Of a stretch of DNA of 64,000 bases, positions 47,201-58,430 are shown one piece after another (position 1 is the stretch's first letter; each line of letters begins with the position of its first letter). This stretch comes from Sitta carolinensis (taxonomy: Eukaryota; Chordata; Aves; Passeriformes; Sittidae): the NCBI GenBank assembly GCA_032173965.1, contig CM063288.1, forward strand, positions 9,528,501 through 9,592,500. Direction: 5' to 3'. Below the pieces are notes generated by a model. That model was given only the letters and a program-made list of their open reading frames with translations, had not been told where the DNA came from and made no database searches. The position numbers and the translations under genes are program-made.

Positions 47201-50200
47201 TGATTTGGCTTTAATTGTATTAAGTAGAGTTTGAGAATGCTCAATATGATAGACAATGAATTTCAGCCATACTCCGAGTCCTCACTGGATCCTGCTGGAT
47301 TGTGTAGGGAAAACAGTTACTAAACATTAAAAAAGCAAGATATAGCTGTATGCTCTGCAAATTGCAGCTATACTTTTTAAAACATACCTGGTAGATTCCT
47401 TTGGTACAGGTATATATGAACTATTTAATATATGAGTACTTTATATATGAACTGGCCATTGCAGAAATTCGCAGAAACCCTAACGTCCATATCTTTCATC
47501 TCAGTAGTAGGGGACTTCTGCCATGGAGATCCTTGTGGAGGAAATTCGGCTAAATGTATTTCCTTAAATAGCAGTTATACCTGTGAGTGCCAATATGGAT
47601 TCTACTACAGCAATGAGAATTGTTACGGAGGTGAGTTGCAGAAGGGCATCAATGCTTTTAGTTACCTGCTCAGGTGAATTTTCCTTCCCATATAGCTTGT
47701 TTTTATGTTATAATTGAAAACACAATCAGTCTGGGAAAGTGACTGCTGAATGATTTGTTGCTTTACAGACAGCCACTCCTACAATGACCTAGATTGCTAT
47801 CTCACAAAACAGTGATAGCCAAAGAGGTTAATGTTCTAGGAAAAAGAAAGTGAATTCTCTGTCAGGGGTGCAGGGGAATAAAATGAGTGAAAAGCAGGAA
47901 AAAAAATGCAAGTGTAATCCTGATGTTGATATTAATGGCAATGATTTAAAAAGGACCAAACTTATGAAGACCTGTGAACAACCAGATTGATTTTCCCCAT
48001 TGCTAAACACTTATCAGAGTCCTGTTGAAATGCATGTCTGAAATGCTTCTGAAGGCCAAGCATGAGAGAAAATAGGGCCTCTTATTTAAGGATTAGCAAG
48101 CAGGATTCTCAACGTATGAGCTTAAGAAGCAGGTTGATTCTGAATTACTTTCTCTCTAAAGCACAGTGATCCGCATTAGCTGCTTAATAGCTGCAACTTT
48201 GGAGTCTTTAATAAACATTTTTTTCTCACTATATTCTGTAACACCTCAAAAAGAGTCTTTTAGCTTTAGGCTATGCTGAGAGTTTAATGTTATTCAGTTT
48301 CATAATCGGGACAGGTTGGTTTGGCCCCGGATCCTGCCTTCTTCCATGGCAGCCAAAGTACATCCCCCATTGTGACTGAGTTGATTTGTCCTCTACTGAT
48401 TCCTCCTGTATATGAAAAATAGCACTGATTTTTTTTTTCTGCATTGTATTTCCCCATCCCTGAAGGCTGGAGAACTCTAAGGTGAAACTGGACTTTCTTG
48501 AAGCTTTCTAATTTACATGGTTCTCATTCCAGGGCAAGTATACCCAGCGACCATTGCAGTGAGAGCACCTTACAGTGACAGCCTGAAAATTGTAAATTCC
48601 ACAGAGTATGAAGATGTCTTCAAGAAAGTATCAGAATTTGTGAGTGACAATGGTTTTTTCTTCCATATATTTGATGCTATACTGGATGTCATGCAGACAG
48701 AGGATACACACTCTCTTTAATGTGGGGCCTAGATAAGTTCCACTCTACAAGAGATCTATTTCTTTCAAGGAATGCTTCACATTACTTTAGACCTATTTAT
48801 AAACGACTTTAACTTTGCCCTCAGATGAGCACATGCATGACACTTTCTTAAGTGAAGAGAATCCCTGAAGTAATATCTGCATTTTTAGTGACCACTTCTG
48901 TTCTGGGGAGTTCTCACATAAGCTGCTCTGCATCTTTCACCATTCCCTCTCCAGAAACAATGGGGCTGAGTAAAGTTTTCCAGCCTATTGAGCTTCTGAT
49001 CTTGCTGTTTGCTGAAGGCTCAATAATACTCAGTGGTATGAGCAAAAATGAACAACTTTAATTTTTTTAAAAGAAAATTATTAGTTCCACACAGCACAAA
49101 CTTTTCCAAATAGCTGTCCACCTGTGTCTAAATACTGAATAATAAGCCTCTTCCATAAATCTGACAGTATTAGTATTTTAATGTTACTAGTGAAATGGAT
49201 GCTGCACATTTTTTAATAATTCTATGGTTATACATAAAATCTGGTAATAGACTTCTGTGAGAAATGAGATGGTTAGTTTAATTTATACTGCCACGTTGAA
49301 ACAAGTGGATTTGCTCATTTTTCTTTCTGGCAGTAAGGAAGAAGACCTATGCAACTCTACCAGACATCTGATCAAAAAATATTCACCGGATGTTAATCAG
49401 GAATCATTAAAACTGGTTATCAATTTCTGCATATTATTATATTGCTTACTATGAATGTTGTATAAGAGTGTAACCAAAAGTTGTTCCTCCAGAATGTTAA
49501 AAAATATTTTCTCAATTTTTTTGTCCAGCATTTTTTTCATGATATGGCTACAGAGGAGTGTCATATGTAGGACTAAAATAGACACATAATAGAATGCAAA
49601 ATTGAAAATAGCATAGAAAATAATTTTATTACAAAGAAAGATGGATAGTTTATCTTTAATTTCAGTTGATTTAGACTGGATCTTATCCTCTTCTCATGGT
49701 GCCTCCTGCTTGTGTGGCAGTTGAAGGCAGCTGCCTCCACTGGTTGTTCCCTGCTTCACATGGAATGAGGGAGAGCAGAGACTTTTCTTCTGATCCCGTT
49801 CAGCTCCCAGTGCTTTCATCAGTGCTTCTTCACACAAGATCAACCCCCGATGATCCCCCTTCACTGCCTCTCAGGGACACGTGCTGTCTGTGAGGAGGTT
49901 GACTTCTCCCTCTTCCTCCTACTTGTACCTAGATTGGTGCTGTGGACACACCCTCCTAAGCAATGACTTCGCAAAGGGGTATCTGTAACTGTCAGCCAGG
50001 TAACTCTAATGCACTGCCTGACATTCATTCTCCATCCCCCCACTGCCCTCCCATATTCCATATTCTTCCACATTTTACAGCACCACCCCACTGTTCCTCT
50101 TCTGCAATACCTTGCCTGGTGGATTTAACGCATCACCATACTTTATTTGTGCTTACAGTAGCATATTCTGTATTAAATCTTTACAGCTGAAGCCTCAGGG

Positions 50201-53200
50201 ATTCATGTGATTTTGGTCTGTTTCTGCTTGCCTTGAACTCCAATTTCTTTCTCTTTTATAGTTTAAGAGTGCCTTCGAACATCAGCTAACAGGCTATATA
50301 CAGACCGTCATTATGAAAATTCTGTGAGTTTGTTGGTTCATTTTTTGAATGGTACATACTTCCCACATACATAATTTTAATGTTTCCCACAAAGTTCTCA
50401 GTTCAATAAAATATATGTGATGAGTTCAGCTCAGAATGCTTCCCCATAAAGGAGGGATGCTGGCCCCATTTTTACCCCAATATGTCTGTGAAATGGGCTG
50501 GCTGAGGCAGCTCCAGGCTGGTAGTCCTGATTCTGGCACCATGTAGGACACAGCACTGTGCTGTAACTAGCAGTCCCTGTTATATCTGACATGTCTGAAA
50601 TTTTAACAGTTAACTCTGAGGTTCCTATGAATGCGGGAGTGCTACCCAGCTTGGAGTCCAAGTTTGATTTAAAAAAAACCCTCATTACAGGAGGCATAGA
50701 AAATGCATTTTATTGTGCGTTTGTCAGTGTCTCCTGATGGCAGGTTGAACAAAGGTTCTACTGAATGGGTTGTGGTGGCTGTAGCTGTGGTAATAGGTCC
50801 CTTGCTGTTCTAAGTAGACCCTGTGAGATGTTCCTCTTTTCCTATGCCCATTTGTTACAGGTCACTCTCCCCAGAGCTCTGCCAGCTGCTCTGTTTCTTT
50901 GCTTGATGGGGTTTCTTAACCCCATCAAGCAAAACCTGGCATGGTAGCACACAGTATCAACCCTTTCAGTGCTCCCCAGGGATTAAGCAGCTAAACAGCA
51001 TGTTGTTCTAACAGAGTTGTGGGGGAAGTAACTTCCAGCAGAGCAGTTGTGATGTGGGGCACAGTAACACTTCAAGGAACTACAGCAGTCTGCCATTTGA
51101 GGGTATTTGTGTGCACATCCTGGCAACGTGAGGTTTAGCTGAAGAACAGGGAAGTCACTGCTGCTCTCCACCTCATGCCAGGGAGGTTGCTGTGAGCTGA
51201 ACCCAGCCCAGATAGTGTGTAGTTTGCACAGATACGTCTACATCACAAACAGACCCTTCTGCATCCATGGTGGTCATACCCTGAATTATCGTCACCATGC
51301 TTCAGGGCGGGTTCTCCACATCATGCCTGGATGACACCACAGGCTGATGGAAGCATATGAAAGTTTGGGTCTAACAGATGAGGTTCACCACACTGCAGCT
51401 GGCCTGAGGTTAACCCAGTTAGAAGATGTCAGTTGTGTATCAACAGCACACAAAAGCAAAGTTGTTAGCATTAAATCCAGCAGCTACCTATTTACACCTG
51501 GACCTACTGTAAAGATGGCTGTTAATGTATTCCTGAGCAAGGCTTACACTAATTTTCAGGTCTCTTGGCAACTGCCTTCATTATAGAAAGAAAGAAGATG
51601 GGGGAGAGAGGGAGATTTGGCAGAAATTTTTTCTCATCTTTGCATCTAGGTTGCTATCCATATGATTATGTGAAACTTTAAAATGGCACTATCTGTCCTT
51701 TTCAGACCTTTAAAAGAAAGCAGAAATTCTGATTCACTGATGGTAACAGTGACAAACCTCTTCACGAAGAACTCAACTCTAAATGACACCATAGTTTATT
51801 CTGCAGTAAAAAATGCAATAAAAGATGAAACAGTGCAGTATGTCTATTCTTATGATGGTAAGTAACTCCTTGCTAGGGAAGTAATTAATCAGCAGAAACA
51901 TAGGTTCTTAAAGCCTAGTTGGAAGATTCCTGTGGGCATAGGAGCCATCAGATCATGAGGTCTGTTGATTTTAAGGAGCTGAATGTTCAATCTTGGGTAA
52001 TTTTGAATATTCAGCCATTCAGTGCTAGGTTCTTTTGTCTTATTAAGGCTTCCTACTTTCAGTGTAAAAAAGAAAAGGAAAATATTTATTCCTTGGTAAG
52101 CAATGGCATGGTGGTTTTAACCTGCTGAGAGCTAAGATGTGGGAAAAATCAGGATAAAATATATACAGATATGTATTGTGCTTCTGAGAATAAGCCAGTA
52201 TTTTACTGGCAAAAGGATGAAACTCTCTTTAGACTTCTCCCATAATAAACCATGGTAATTGAAATGAGGCCTTGCTGATTAGCTACTGAGCTAAGGGATT
52301 TGTTGATCTAAACCAGTAAAGTCTTGCATTATTAAAGATATAATACTGGGAGAAATAGTTTCTAATTAAAATAAGGATTTTTAATTTTTTTTTTTTTAAT
52401 ATAAGTTCCTATTTTAAAGTTGACTTCCTTAAAAAGCATAGCTAATAATTTAGAGTCCATTTCATGGCTTAAAGCCTGAGTTTGGTCTCTGAAGGTGACT
52501 GTATCTGCCTCAGCCATGAGAAGGAAATGGAAAACCACTGAGAGCTCCCAAGGCACCAGTGCAGTCACACCCTCTACTGCATGCCATGCAGTGAGGTCTT
52601 TGAACCATTCCAGAAGGACATGGCTCTAAAGAGCAACATGCTGGGCAAACAGGGTACTAATGCTGCTCATGAAATGAGCTATGTGCCCATAAATGCTTAT
52701 ATCTCTCTAGGACTGTATGGGATCTGGGTCTCACAGTTCAGTTGTGGAAAAAACTAGGAGAATTGTTATGGGGTTTCCCTGTAGGGTTTTTTTTTAAGGT
52801 GAGTCAGAAAGTCATTTTTCAGAATATGAACTTAAGGGAAGAATGTCCCTTTTCAAAGACTGGAGCCAGGAAGGTTTGGAGATGGTTGTGGGAGGCTGAG
52901 AAACAGAAGGTCAGAAGGTGTGTTGATAGAAACAGAATAACAGGTAAAGAGAAAGGTGCTCTTTTTTGGGCTCTTAGCCCAAAAATGGGCTGGTCCAAAA
53001 GCCTGCAATATTAATGTCCCAAGAAAAGGACTTAAAATATTTTCTATTTAGAATTACTAAATAATTGGTTTATGATTTACTGGGCAAGTGCACTGTCTTT
53101 TATGAAAGGGTATTCAGGTTTGCTCCCTGTTTTTCTTTTAAAGTGGCAAGTCATTGTGACGCTTATCGATGTGATGCTAAAACCACCGAGTGTCAGAACG

Positions 53201-56200
53201 GCATACCTCCAGAGTGCAAATGCAAACCAGGTTTAGCAAAGACAGAATGGGATGATCTTTCTTGTTCAGGTAAGAACCTTGCTGCTTTATCTATCCCTGC
53301 AAGGCTGACCTGCTTATTCCCTGTCTCAGTCCCTTTCTGAGAATGGTGCTGGGCAAATGTGCTGACCTCTAAAAATCAGGGAATGTGCATCCTGTGGAAA
53401 AAGCCACAGAAACACATCCTCATGTTTCACTTTGAATAAATCTATAATTTTATTCCAGTAGAATAAATTATTAAAACTTGATAAAATAATCACTGAAACC
53501 AGTGAGTAGGCAATTCCTTAAATGCATTGTTAGAGTCCTAGTAAGAACTGAAACCTAAACAGGTAAAGGATGGAACAATTGGAATCCTATACTCAGAGCT
53601 TTCTCTGCTGTGATGTATTTTGGGAATAAATTCTACTATAAAAGTTATAATATTATATAAATGTTAGTATACTAAATGTTACTATAAATGTTACTTGAAG
53701 GCAGCTGACAGAACTGGAAGTCTCATGAGGTACTACAATTGCCTGTTAAGGCTCTGTCCCTTGTTCATAATTCTAGGTTTGCGTTACCTGGATTTAGACA
53801 GGCTTTTGAGACAAGAATTATTTCTGTCACTTTTGGGAACTGTTAGTTGTTAGGGTTTGATTTACTTTCTTGTTTTGAGTCTTTTAGTGAGTGTTCTGTT
53901 TATATTTTAGCTACCCTCCAAAGCTCTGTGATGGAACTAATTTTCTTTGAAATACCTTATTTTCTTCTTATGGAAACTAAAATTTTTGTACTACAGAAGT
54001 AAAAAAAAAAAAAATGTCTAAGATGTAAGATTTTAAGGAAAACATAATAATTCAAAAATTCATGATAAAGTTATGAAAGCTAGCTACAATAGATCCCAGT
54101 GAGATGTGATCCAGCATAGGCCTTTGTGGTCCCATGCCTGTGTAAAACTTGTACTTTGCCATACAAATCATCCACTGTGACATCAAACTTCAGGCCATTG
54201 TTTGCCAATGGAAGATGCAGCCTTGCCAGATTTCCTTTTTGATGAAGTTGGATGGTTTTCAACACAGCCTGTTTACTTCTGATTTTGCGATTTTATATTT
54301 CAGTTTTTGTTTTACATAGGTACAGTCCTAAAAAAGCCACTCCGATGCTTTAAAGCACAGGAGAAGGGTGGGTGCGTGTTTACAGAGCAATAAAATAATC
54401 TATTTCCAATTCACTCATGTTTTTCTCCCTGAAAATACAGCTTGCAGTAATAGCTGTTCTGCACGGGAACACAAGTATTGTGTAAAAGAAGAAGAGGGTC
54501 CAGTATGCAAATGTATGACTAACTTTAAGAAAGAGAATGGAAACTGTGTGGCGTGAGTACTCAGCTTTTTATTGCATTCCTGTGTTGTAGGCAAAGGTAG
54601 GGGGGAAGAACATCTAGCACAGGGTCAGCTGCAATCCAGAAGAGCAGGCTGCAGCTACATGAATCAGAGAGGTGCCCAAGGGGGGTAGCAGGTGGACAAA
54701 CTCCCCTGGTGTCACAAGTTGTGGTGTTTTTGCTCCTTGGCATTAGTCTTTTGTGTGCACACCTCAGAGGAAGGAAGGAGACCCAAGGTCACCCGTGAGT
54801 CAGTGAGGAGGATAAAGTACTTCACCACATAAACACAAACTACCCTGGCAGCGTGGCTGAGCCACAGGAGCTGCTGTGCTGAAGTGTTTAGTAAGCAACA
54901 GGCATTAGAGCAAGACGTGCCTCCAATCCCTGGAAGGTTTGCGCTGGTATCCGTGGGGACCATTTCCCCACTGATACCAGTTTTGGATAACTTTCAGATC
55001 TATGTTATTCCTGCTTGGTTTTCACTCTGAAATTATTTCTGTCAGCTCAGGATCAAAACAGAACAGTGGTGTTTGCTAGTGAGGCTGAATGAGTGACTGG
55101 TTGTGCTCCACTCTGGTGGATAAACAGAGAGACTCACTCCCCTTATCCATTAATTCAGCTCTTTTTGTAGTTATTACTGCTACAAATTGAACGTTTCTTA
55201 ATGAAAAATCGATATATTTTAAATATAAGGAACTACTATGGGAGGAAGATAGAGTTGCCAGTCCCTATAGACCTTATGTGAGGCTTTTGTTTAATACATT
55301 GCATGGCAATTCCAAGTGGCTTAGAGGTGCAGAATTTAGTTCTTTAGAAAAATTAGATTCTTTTAACATTTTTTGGACTGAGAACCTGAAACTTTGAGCA
55401 CTGAGATCACCAATCATTCTGAAAATCTCAGGTTGTTTCACTCTAATGAAAATAAATAATTTAAGATTAAGATAGGGTTAAAGAGGAAACCTGTAATGAA
55501 CACACTTTGTGGAGAAATTGCTGACAAAAGGGGAAATATGTTATTGTTTTGTGATCATAGAATGGATTGGCTAAAAAGAGACCCTAAAGATCATCTTTTT
55601 TTCTTTCCCCTTTTTCTTTTTTCTATCCTGTAGTTGTCCAGTAGGCTACTCTGGAGAGGACTGCAGTGACAGTAAGTATGAAAACTTCTGATTTTTAATT
55701 ATGATCTTGAGAAATACCTAGTAATGCTTAATCTGTCTGAGATAAAAAAAGCAGTAGCCTTTAGGGGTGCCAGCAGTCTGCATTTATAGAAGGAAAATGT
55801 TAGAGAAAAAAAGGGTAATTTCTCTGTTGCCTTCAGTGCCTAAGGCATGGGAAGAGCCTATTTGACATCTAACTACACAATTTAGCATCAATACTAACAT
55901 CAGTACATCCCAGTTGTTCCTGTCCCTCACCTATAACTATGTATAAAATCATTCAGTGCACAGCATTAGGAACTAGAGCTGGGGTCAAAATAGCCATCCA
56001 TAAGAGATGGTCTTTAATGCAGATCCTTAATTTACATCTTTCTGTGTCCACAAAATGTTGTAAGTACAAGAACCTGGAAGTAAATCCTCCCTTTCCCCTT
56101 CCCCTCTTTTTCAATATTCACTGAGAGTTATTAATTGACACATTTCTTGTTTGCTGTTTTTGCCCTCCAGATAGTGAACTCATCCTTATAATAGTGGGCA

Positions 56201-57601
56201 CAGTGTTTGGAGCCATTATCCTGAGTTTAGTGATAGCAGTCTCTATTATTTCAGTCAGGTAAGAATATTTCTTACAGTTGAATAGAAACTGCATTGCTGT
56301 GTTCATAGTAAGGGTTTTGCACTAGGTGTGCTATAAAAATCTGTTGCATGCTTCAGGACAGGACTGAGCATTCAAAATAAGGTGGGAGGGACAAGTCAGA
56401 AAATTTGACTTAATAAGTAAATCTTATAAATAGTCTTCTAAAGTCTCCTTTGTTCTTTCATCTCCTCTGAAGAGCAAAACACAAACAAAATCCAGAGAAG
56501 AGGAGCCTGATAAAGCCAGGGTATTCTGACATGAATACCTCTGAGGAGAGACCAAGCATGTTCCCCAGGGTCCAGACCACTTCTGGCCATGCAAACCCAG
56601 GATATCAGCCAAACAACCCATATGAGATGCGTTCCACAAACAGAGATCATTTTCCAGAGAGGGATTATGATGATTTGGTAAGTGTGTTGCCATGGTCCTG
56701 TGGGAATGGAATTCCTGAATGGCAGCACCGTGGGCTACAGACATTGCGGGAACTTAAGCTCCCCTCTGCACTTCCTCCCTTCGTCTAGAAGGCCAAAGTG
56801 GTATAAAGGCACCCAAACAATTACAGCTGAAAAAAAATTGTCTTAATGCAGAAATTTTCCTCAATGCAGAGATTAGCACTCATAAAGACCTTTCTAAAGC
56901 CCCAGTAGTCACCCTTGAGCCACAGGAGGGATATGTGAAAAGCAAGGCTCAAAGCAAGAGCTCGGCTGCCCAGTGGTCTGCTGTGTCGCAGGATATTTGT
57001 CTGCACTGGCCAAACCCATCCCTCAGCACAGGTGTGCCTGCAAGCATCACAGGCTGCTGCCACCTGAGCTTCTTTTAGGCTGCTGTAGTCAACAGGTGCT
57101 GCAGTGGCACCTCCCACCTGCAGCCTCATGCAAGATTCACAGTCAGTTTAAGCTGGGACTGATGCCCAGGGGGTCGTGTCCTCCCACCTGGCTGCTGCTG
57201 CCTCGTTCACAGCAAAAGCATCTGCAGCTGCTGCAGCATTGCAGAGGGCAAAGGTGTGAAGTGCCATGAATAATATAGAGCAGTTTTTGCACTGCTGTGG
57301 TCCAGGGGAGCCTGGTCAGCAGAGGTGTGTCATTATGTGGAAGGCATGTTCTAAAAAAGAAAATGCCTGTTTTATCCTTGAATTCTGCAAGGAAGCCATG
57401 GAGGAAGCAGAGGCTTGATATTAGCTCAGTTTGGGTTAATAACCCCAAGGTTGTGGGATCAAACTCTGTATTGTCTGTTCATGCAAGTGTTGGACTTGAC
57501 CATTTTGAGTCCTTATTTCTCTTCTTTTCTTGTCTAAAAATTCTCTGTAGTACGAAATGTCACGGGAGCCTAGGGGCTTTAGGATGCAGAGCAGATATTG
57601 A
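38171..57601 (+). CDS. MUC13: MUC13, cell-surface epithelial mucin (complete, multi-exon)
   Basis: Coding exons: 38171-38228, (41102-41162 frame-broken), 42376-42438, 43371-43433, 44050-44106, 45317-45373, 46018-46080, 47505-47630, 48533-48639, 50262-50323, 51706-51857, 53144-53269, 54441-54552, 55634-55671, 56171-56258, 56473-56677, 57551-57601. Without the broken copy the exons sum to 1,428 bp, an intact frame of 475 codons plus stop; human MUC13 is about 510. Approximate residues: signal peptide 1-20, Ser/Thr/Pro stalk 20-120, EGF 121-162, SEA 163-269, EGF 270-311, EGF 312-361, membrane helix 365-390, tail 391-475. The EGF-SEA-EGF-EGF-TM order is that of MUC13, which in the known family forms part of the glycocalyx on gut and airway epithelium. 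Position after HEG1 on the same strand agrees with the human order. The stalk is unusually built from small repeated exons and is short. It is the tandem paralogue of HEG1. Confidence 0.93.
38229..41101 (+). other. MUC13 intron 1
   Basis: No further exon was recognised. An AT-rich low-complexity tract (TAAATA, AATAAT units) lies at about 40,125-40,185. The tandem-repeat block begins near 40,570. Confidence 0.5.
41102..41162 (+). pseudogene. MUC13 stalk exon copy 1, frame-broken
   Basis: It matches copy 2 almost base for base but is 61 bp, not 63: near its end GCACACAG replaces GAACTGACAG, a 2-base loss. With the normal splice sites it would shift the reading frame, so it is probably skipped or dead. 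Confidence 0.7.
42376..42438 (+). CDS. MUC13: MUC13 stalk exon copy 2
   Basis: A 63 bp phase 1-1 exon between cttcatcag and ACAG|gtaagg. It reads SSAGNESAPDPTETSLSELT, rich in Ser, Thr, Glu and Pro. Confidence 0.8.
43371..43433 (+). CDS. MUC13: MUC13 stalk exon copy 3
   Basis: A 63 bp phase 1-1 exon reading PSADNEADPDTTETSPSEMT. It is related to copy 2 but more diverged, so it is an older member of the series. Confidence 0.8.
44050..44106 (+). CDS. MUC13: MUC13 stalk exon copy 4
   Basis: A 57 bp phase 1-1 exon reading TTAETSASPSETPTTAPP. Ser/Thr/Pro-rich. Identical in sequence to copy 5. Confidence 0.8.
45317..45373 (+). CDS. MUC13: MUC13 stalk exon copy 5
   Basis: A 57 bp phase 1-1 exon identical to copy 4. 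Its upstream flank follows copy 4 and its downstream intron follows copy 2, so the unit is a mosaic. Confidence 0.8.
46018..46080 (+). CDS. MUC13: MUC13 stalk exon copy 6
   Basis: A 63 bp phase 1-1 exon between ttcattag and ACAG|gtaagg, reading SSTLKVTSPDPIVTTTSTPT. It is the most diverged copy and the last before the EGF exon. Confidence 0.8.
46081..47504 (+). other. MUC13 intron before the EGF exon
   Basis: The first about 250 bp resemble the repeat introns (compare 43,434 onward). The rest is AT-rich. A 15-base phase-compatible stretch at about 46,530 is too short to call. Confidence 0.5.
47505..47630 (+). CDS. MUC13: MUC13 EGF-like exon 1
   Basis: A 126 bp phase 1-1 exon reading FCHGDPCGGNSAKCISLNSS then YTCECQYGFYYSNENC, six cysteines in EGF order. 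The acceptor is repeated (cagTAGTAG), so cuts at 47504, 47507 or 47510 would all keep the frame. Confidence 0.92.
48533..48639 (+). CDS. MUC13: MUC13 SEA domain, exon 1
   Basis: A 107 bp exon, phase 1 to 0, reading QVYPATIAVRAPYSDSLKIV then TEYEDVFKKVSEF. First strand and helix of the SEA fold. Confidence 0.92.
50262..50323 (+). CDS. MUC13: MUC13 SEA domain, exon 2
   Basis: A 62 bp exon, phase 0 to 2, reading FKSAFEHQLTGYIQTVIMKI. The acceptor follows a pyrimidine-rich tract. Confidence 0.9.
50898..50933. repeat. Compact perfect inverted repeat in a MUC13 intron
   Basis: TTTGCTTGATGGGGTT (50898-50913) and AACCCCATCAAGCAAA (50918-50933) are exact reverse complements with only four bases between them. 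Confidence 0.95.
51706..51857 (+). CDS. MUC13: MUC13 SEA domain, exon 3
   Basis: A 152 bp exon, phase 2 to 1, reading PLKESRNSDSLMVTVTNLFT and a following helix. The cleavage-loop position reads Asp-Ser-Leu-Met-Val instead of Gly-Ser-Val-Val-Val: the serine is kept, the glycine is not. Confidence 0.92.
53144..53269 (+). CDS. MUC13: MUC13 EGF-like exon 2
   Basis: A 126 bp phase 1-1 exon reading ASHCDAYRCDAKTTECQNG then PPECKCKPGLAKTEWDD, six cysteines in EGF order. Confidence 0.93.
54441..54552 (+). CDS. MUC13: MUC13 EGF-like exon 3
   Basis: A 112 bp exon, phase 1 to 2, reading ACSNSCSAREHKYCVKEEEG then VCKCMTNFKKENGNCV. It corresponds to the shorter 43 bp exon of HEG1. Confidence 0.92.
55553..55600 (-). 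mobile_element. CR1 3'-tail relic
   Basis: ATCATAGAATGGATTGG and ACCCTAAAGATCAT are, read on the minus strand, the last bases of a CR1 element. Only about 45 bp remain, some 35 bp before the acceptor of the next MUC13 exon. Confidence 0.6.
55634..55671 (+). CDS. MUC13: MUC13 38-bp exon before the membrane helix
   Basis: A 38 bp exon, phase 2 to 1, encoding CPVGYSGEDCSD. Same length and phases as the HEG1 exon at 23100. Confidence 0.93.
56171..56258 (+). CDS. MUC13: MUC13 transmembrane exon
   Basis: An 88 bp exon, phase 1 to 2, reading SELILIIVGTVFGAIILSLV then IAVSIISV, a single membrane helix. Equal in length and phase to the HEG1 membrane exon. Confidence 0.95.
56473..56677 (+). CDS. MUC13: MUC13 cytoplasmic exon 1
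   Basis: A 205 bp exon, phase 2 to 0. It begins with the basic stretch AKHKQNPEKRSLIKPGYSD and includes PGYQPNNPYEMRSTNRD and ERDYDDL. Several tyrosines and serines could be phosphorylated. The acceptor is fixed by joining AG|A to the membrane exon. Confidence 0.9.
57551..57601 (+). CDS. MUC13: MUC13 last coding exon
   Basis: A 51 bp coding part after ttctctgtag, reading YEMSREPRGFRMQSRY and then TGA at 57599-57601. It continues the tail from DYDDL in phase 0. Confidence 0.88.
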   Translation, partial: YEMSREPRGFRMQSRY

Positions 57602-58430
57602 GTGACCAGAGCAGTGGAAGGATGGACGACCAGGCCACAACACTGGGTCACAGCAAAGAGTTTCACAGCCTCTCACCAATGGAGCTACTTCAGCAGAAGA
57701 GATAACAACATCCTTAATCCCAGATCCTCTCAAGATTTTCTAGAGGAAGACTTCTGTTTGAAAGAGGTCATGGACAACTTTAAAATCAGGGAAAAATGTT
57801 AGAGAGCAGGGAGAAGAAGAGGACTTCTTTTAAAAGAACTAATGTGCTCCAATAAATGTTAGACTTCTTTGAGGCCAGTACATTGGCAAGAGAATGAGGG
57901 TATACAAGATACCAGGATTGTAACCCTGCTGGTTTTCAGTTCTGGAAGATAGTTCAGGCAATATGTGTGATGCTAAAAATGTCAGTACCCAGAGCTTCAC
58001 TTGAATTTGTGCTCACTTAATCTGAACTATGACTTTGGGCAGATGAAAATTGTTTTTCATGAGAACCTGACCTGTTTCACTTTACTATGTTAGATACAGA
58101 TTTTTTTCACCCTCCTCAACTCCCAGTATTTCACATCTGAAAGCATTCTGGTCAGATCTCTGCTGATATGGGTTGTGTGAGACAATGGTACTTGTCTGAC
58201 CTTTTCCACAGCCTCCCTTCCCAATACAATGGCAAGATACAATATCTTCAAACAAACACCATTCTTCTTCATCTTGCAAAACTGCATTGATTTTACATTT
58301 TTAGCTCCTGTGGAAAGTGCTAGCATTCTTTTATCTTTTGCAGTCTTTATGTTTGAATGATAATAAGCTTGGTGTTTGGGCTTTTTTTTTAATTTCTTAC
58401 ATACAGTCAATAAAACTGTAAAATAATTTA
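57602..58430 (+). other. MUC13: MUC13 3' untranslated region
   Basis: From the stop to the AATAAA at 58409-58414. An earlier AATAAA at 57851-57856 could give a shorter transcript. Confidence 0.6.
58409..58414 (+). promoter_or_regulatory. Polyadenylation signal AATAAA, MUC13
   Basis: Canonical hexamer about 810 bp after the stop, followed by T-rich sequence. The site at 57851-57856 is an alternative. Confidence 0.55.
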
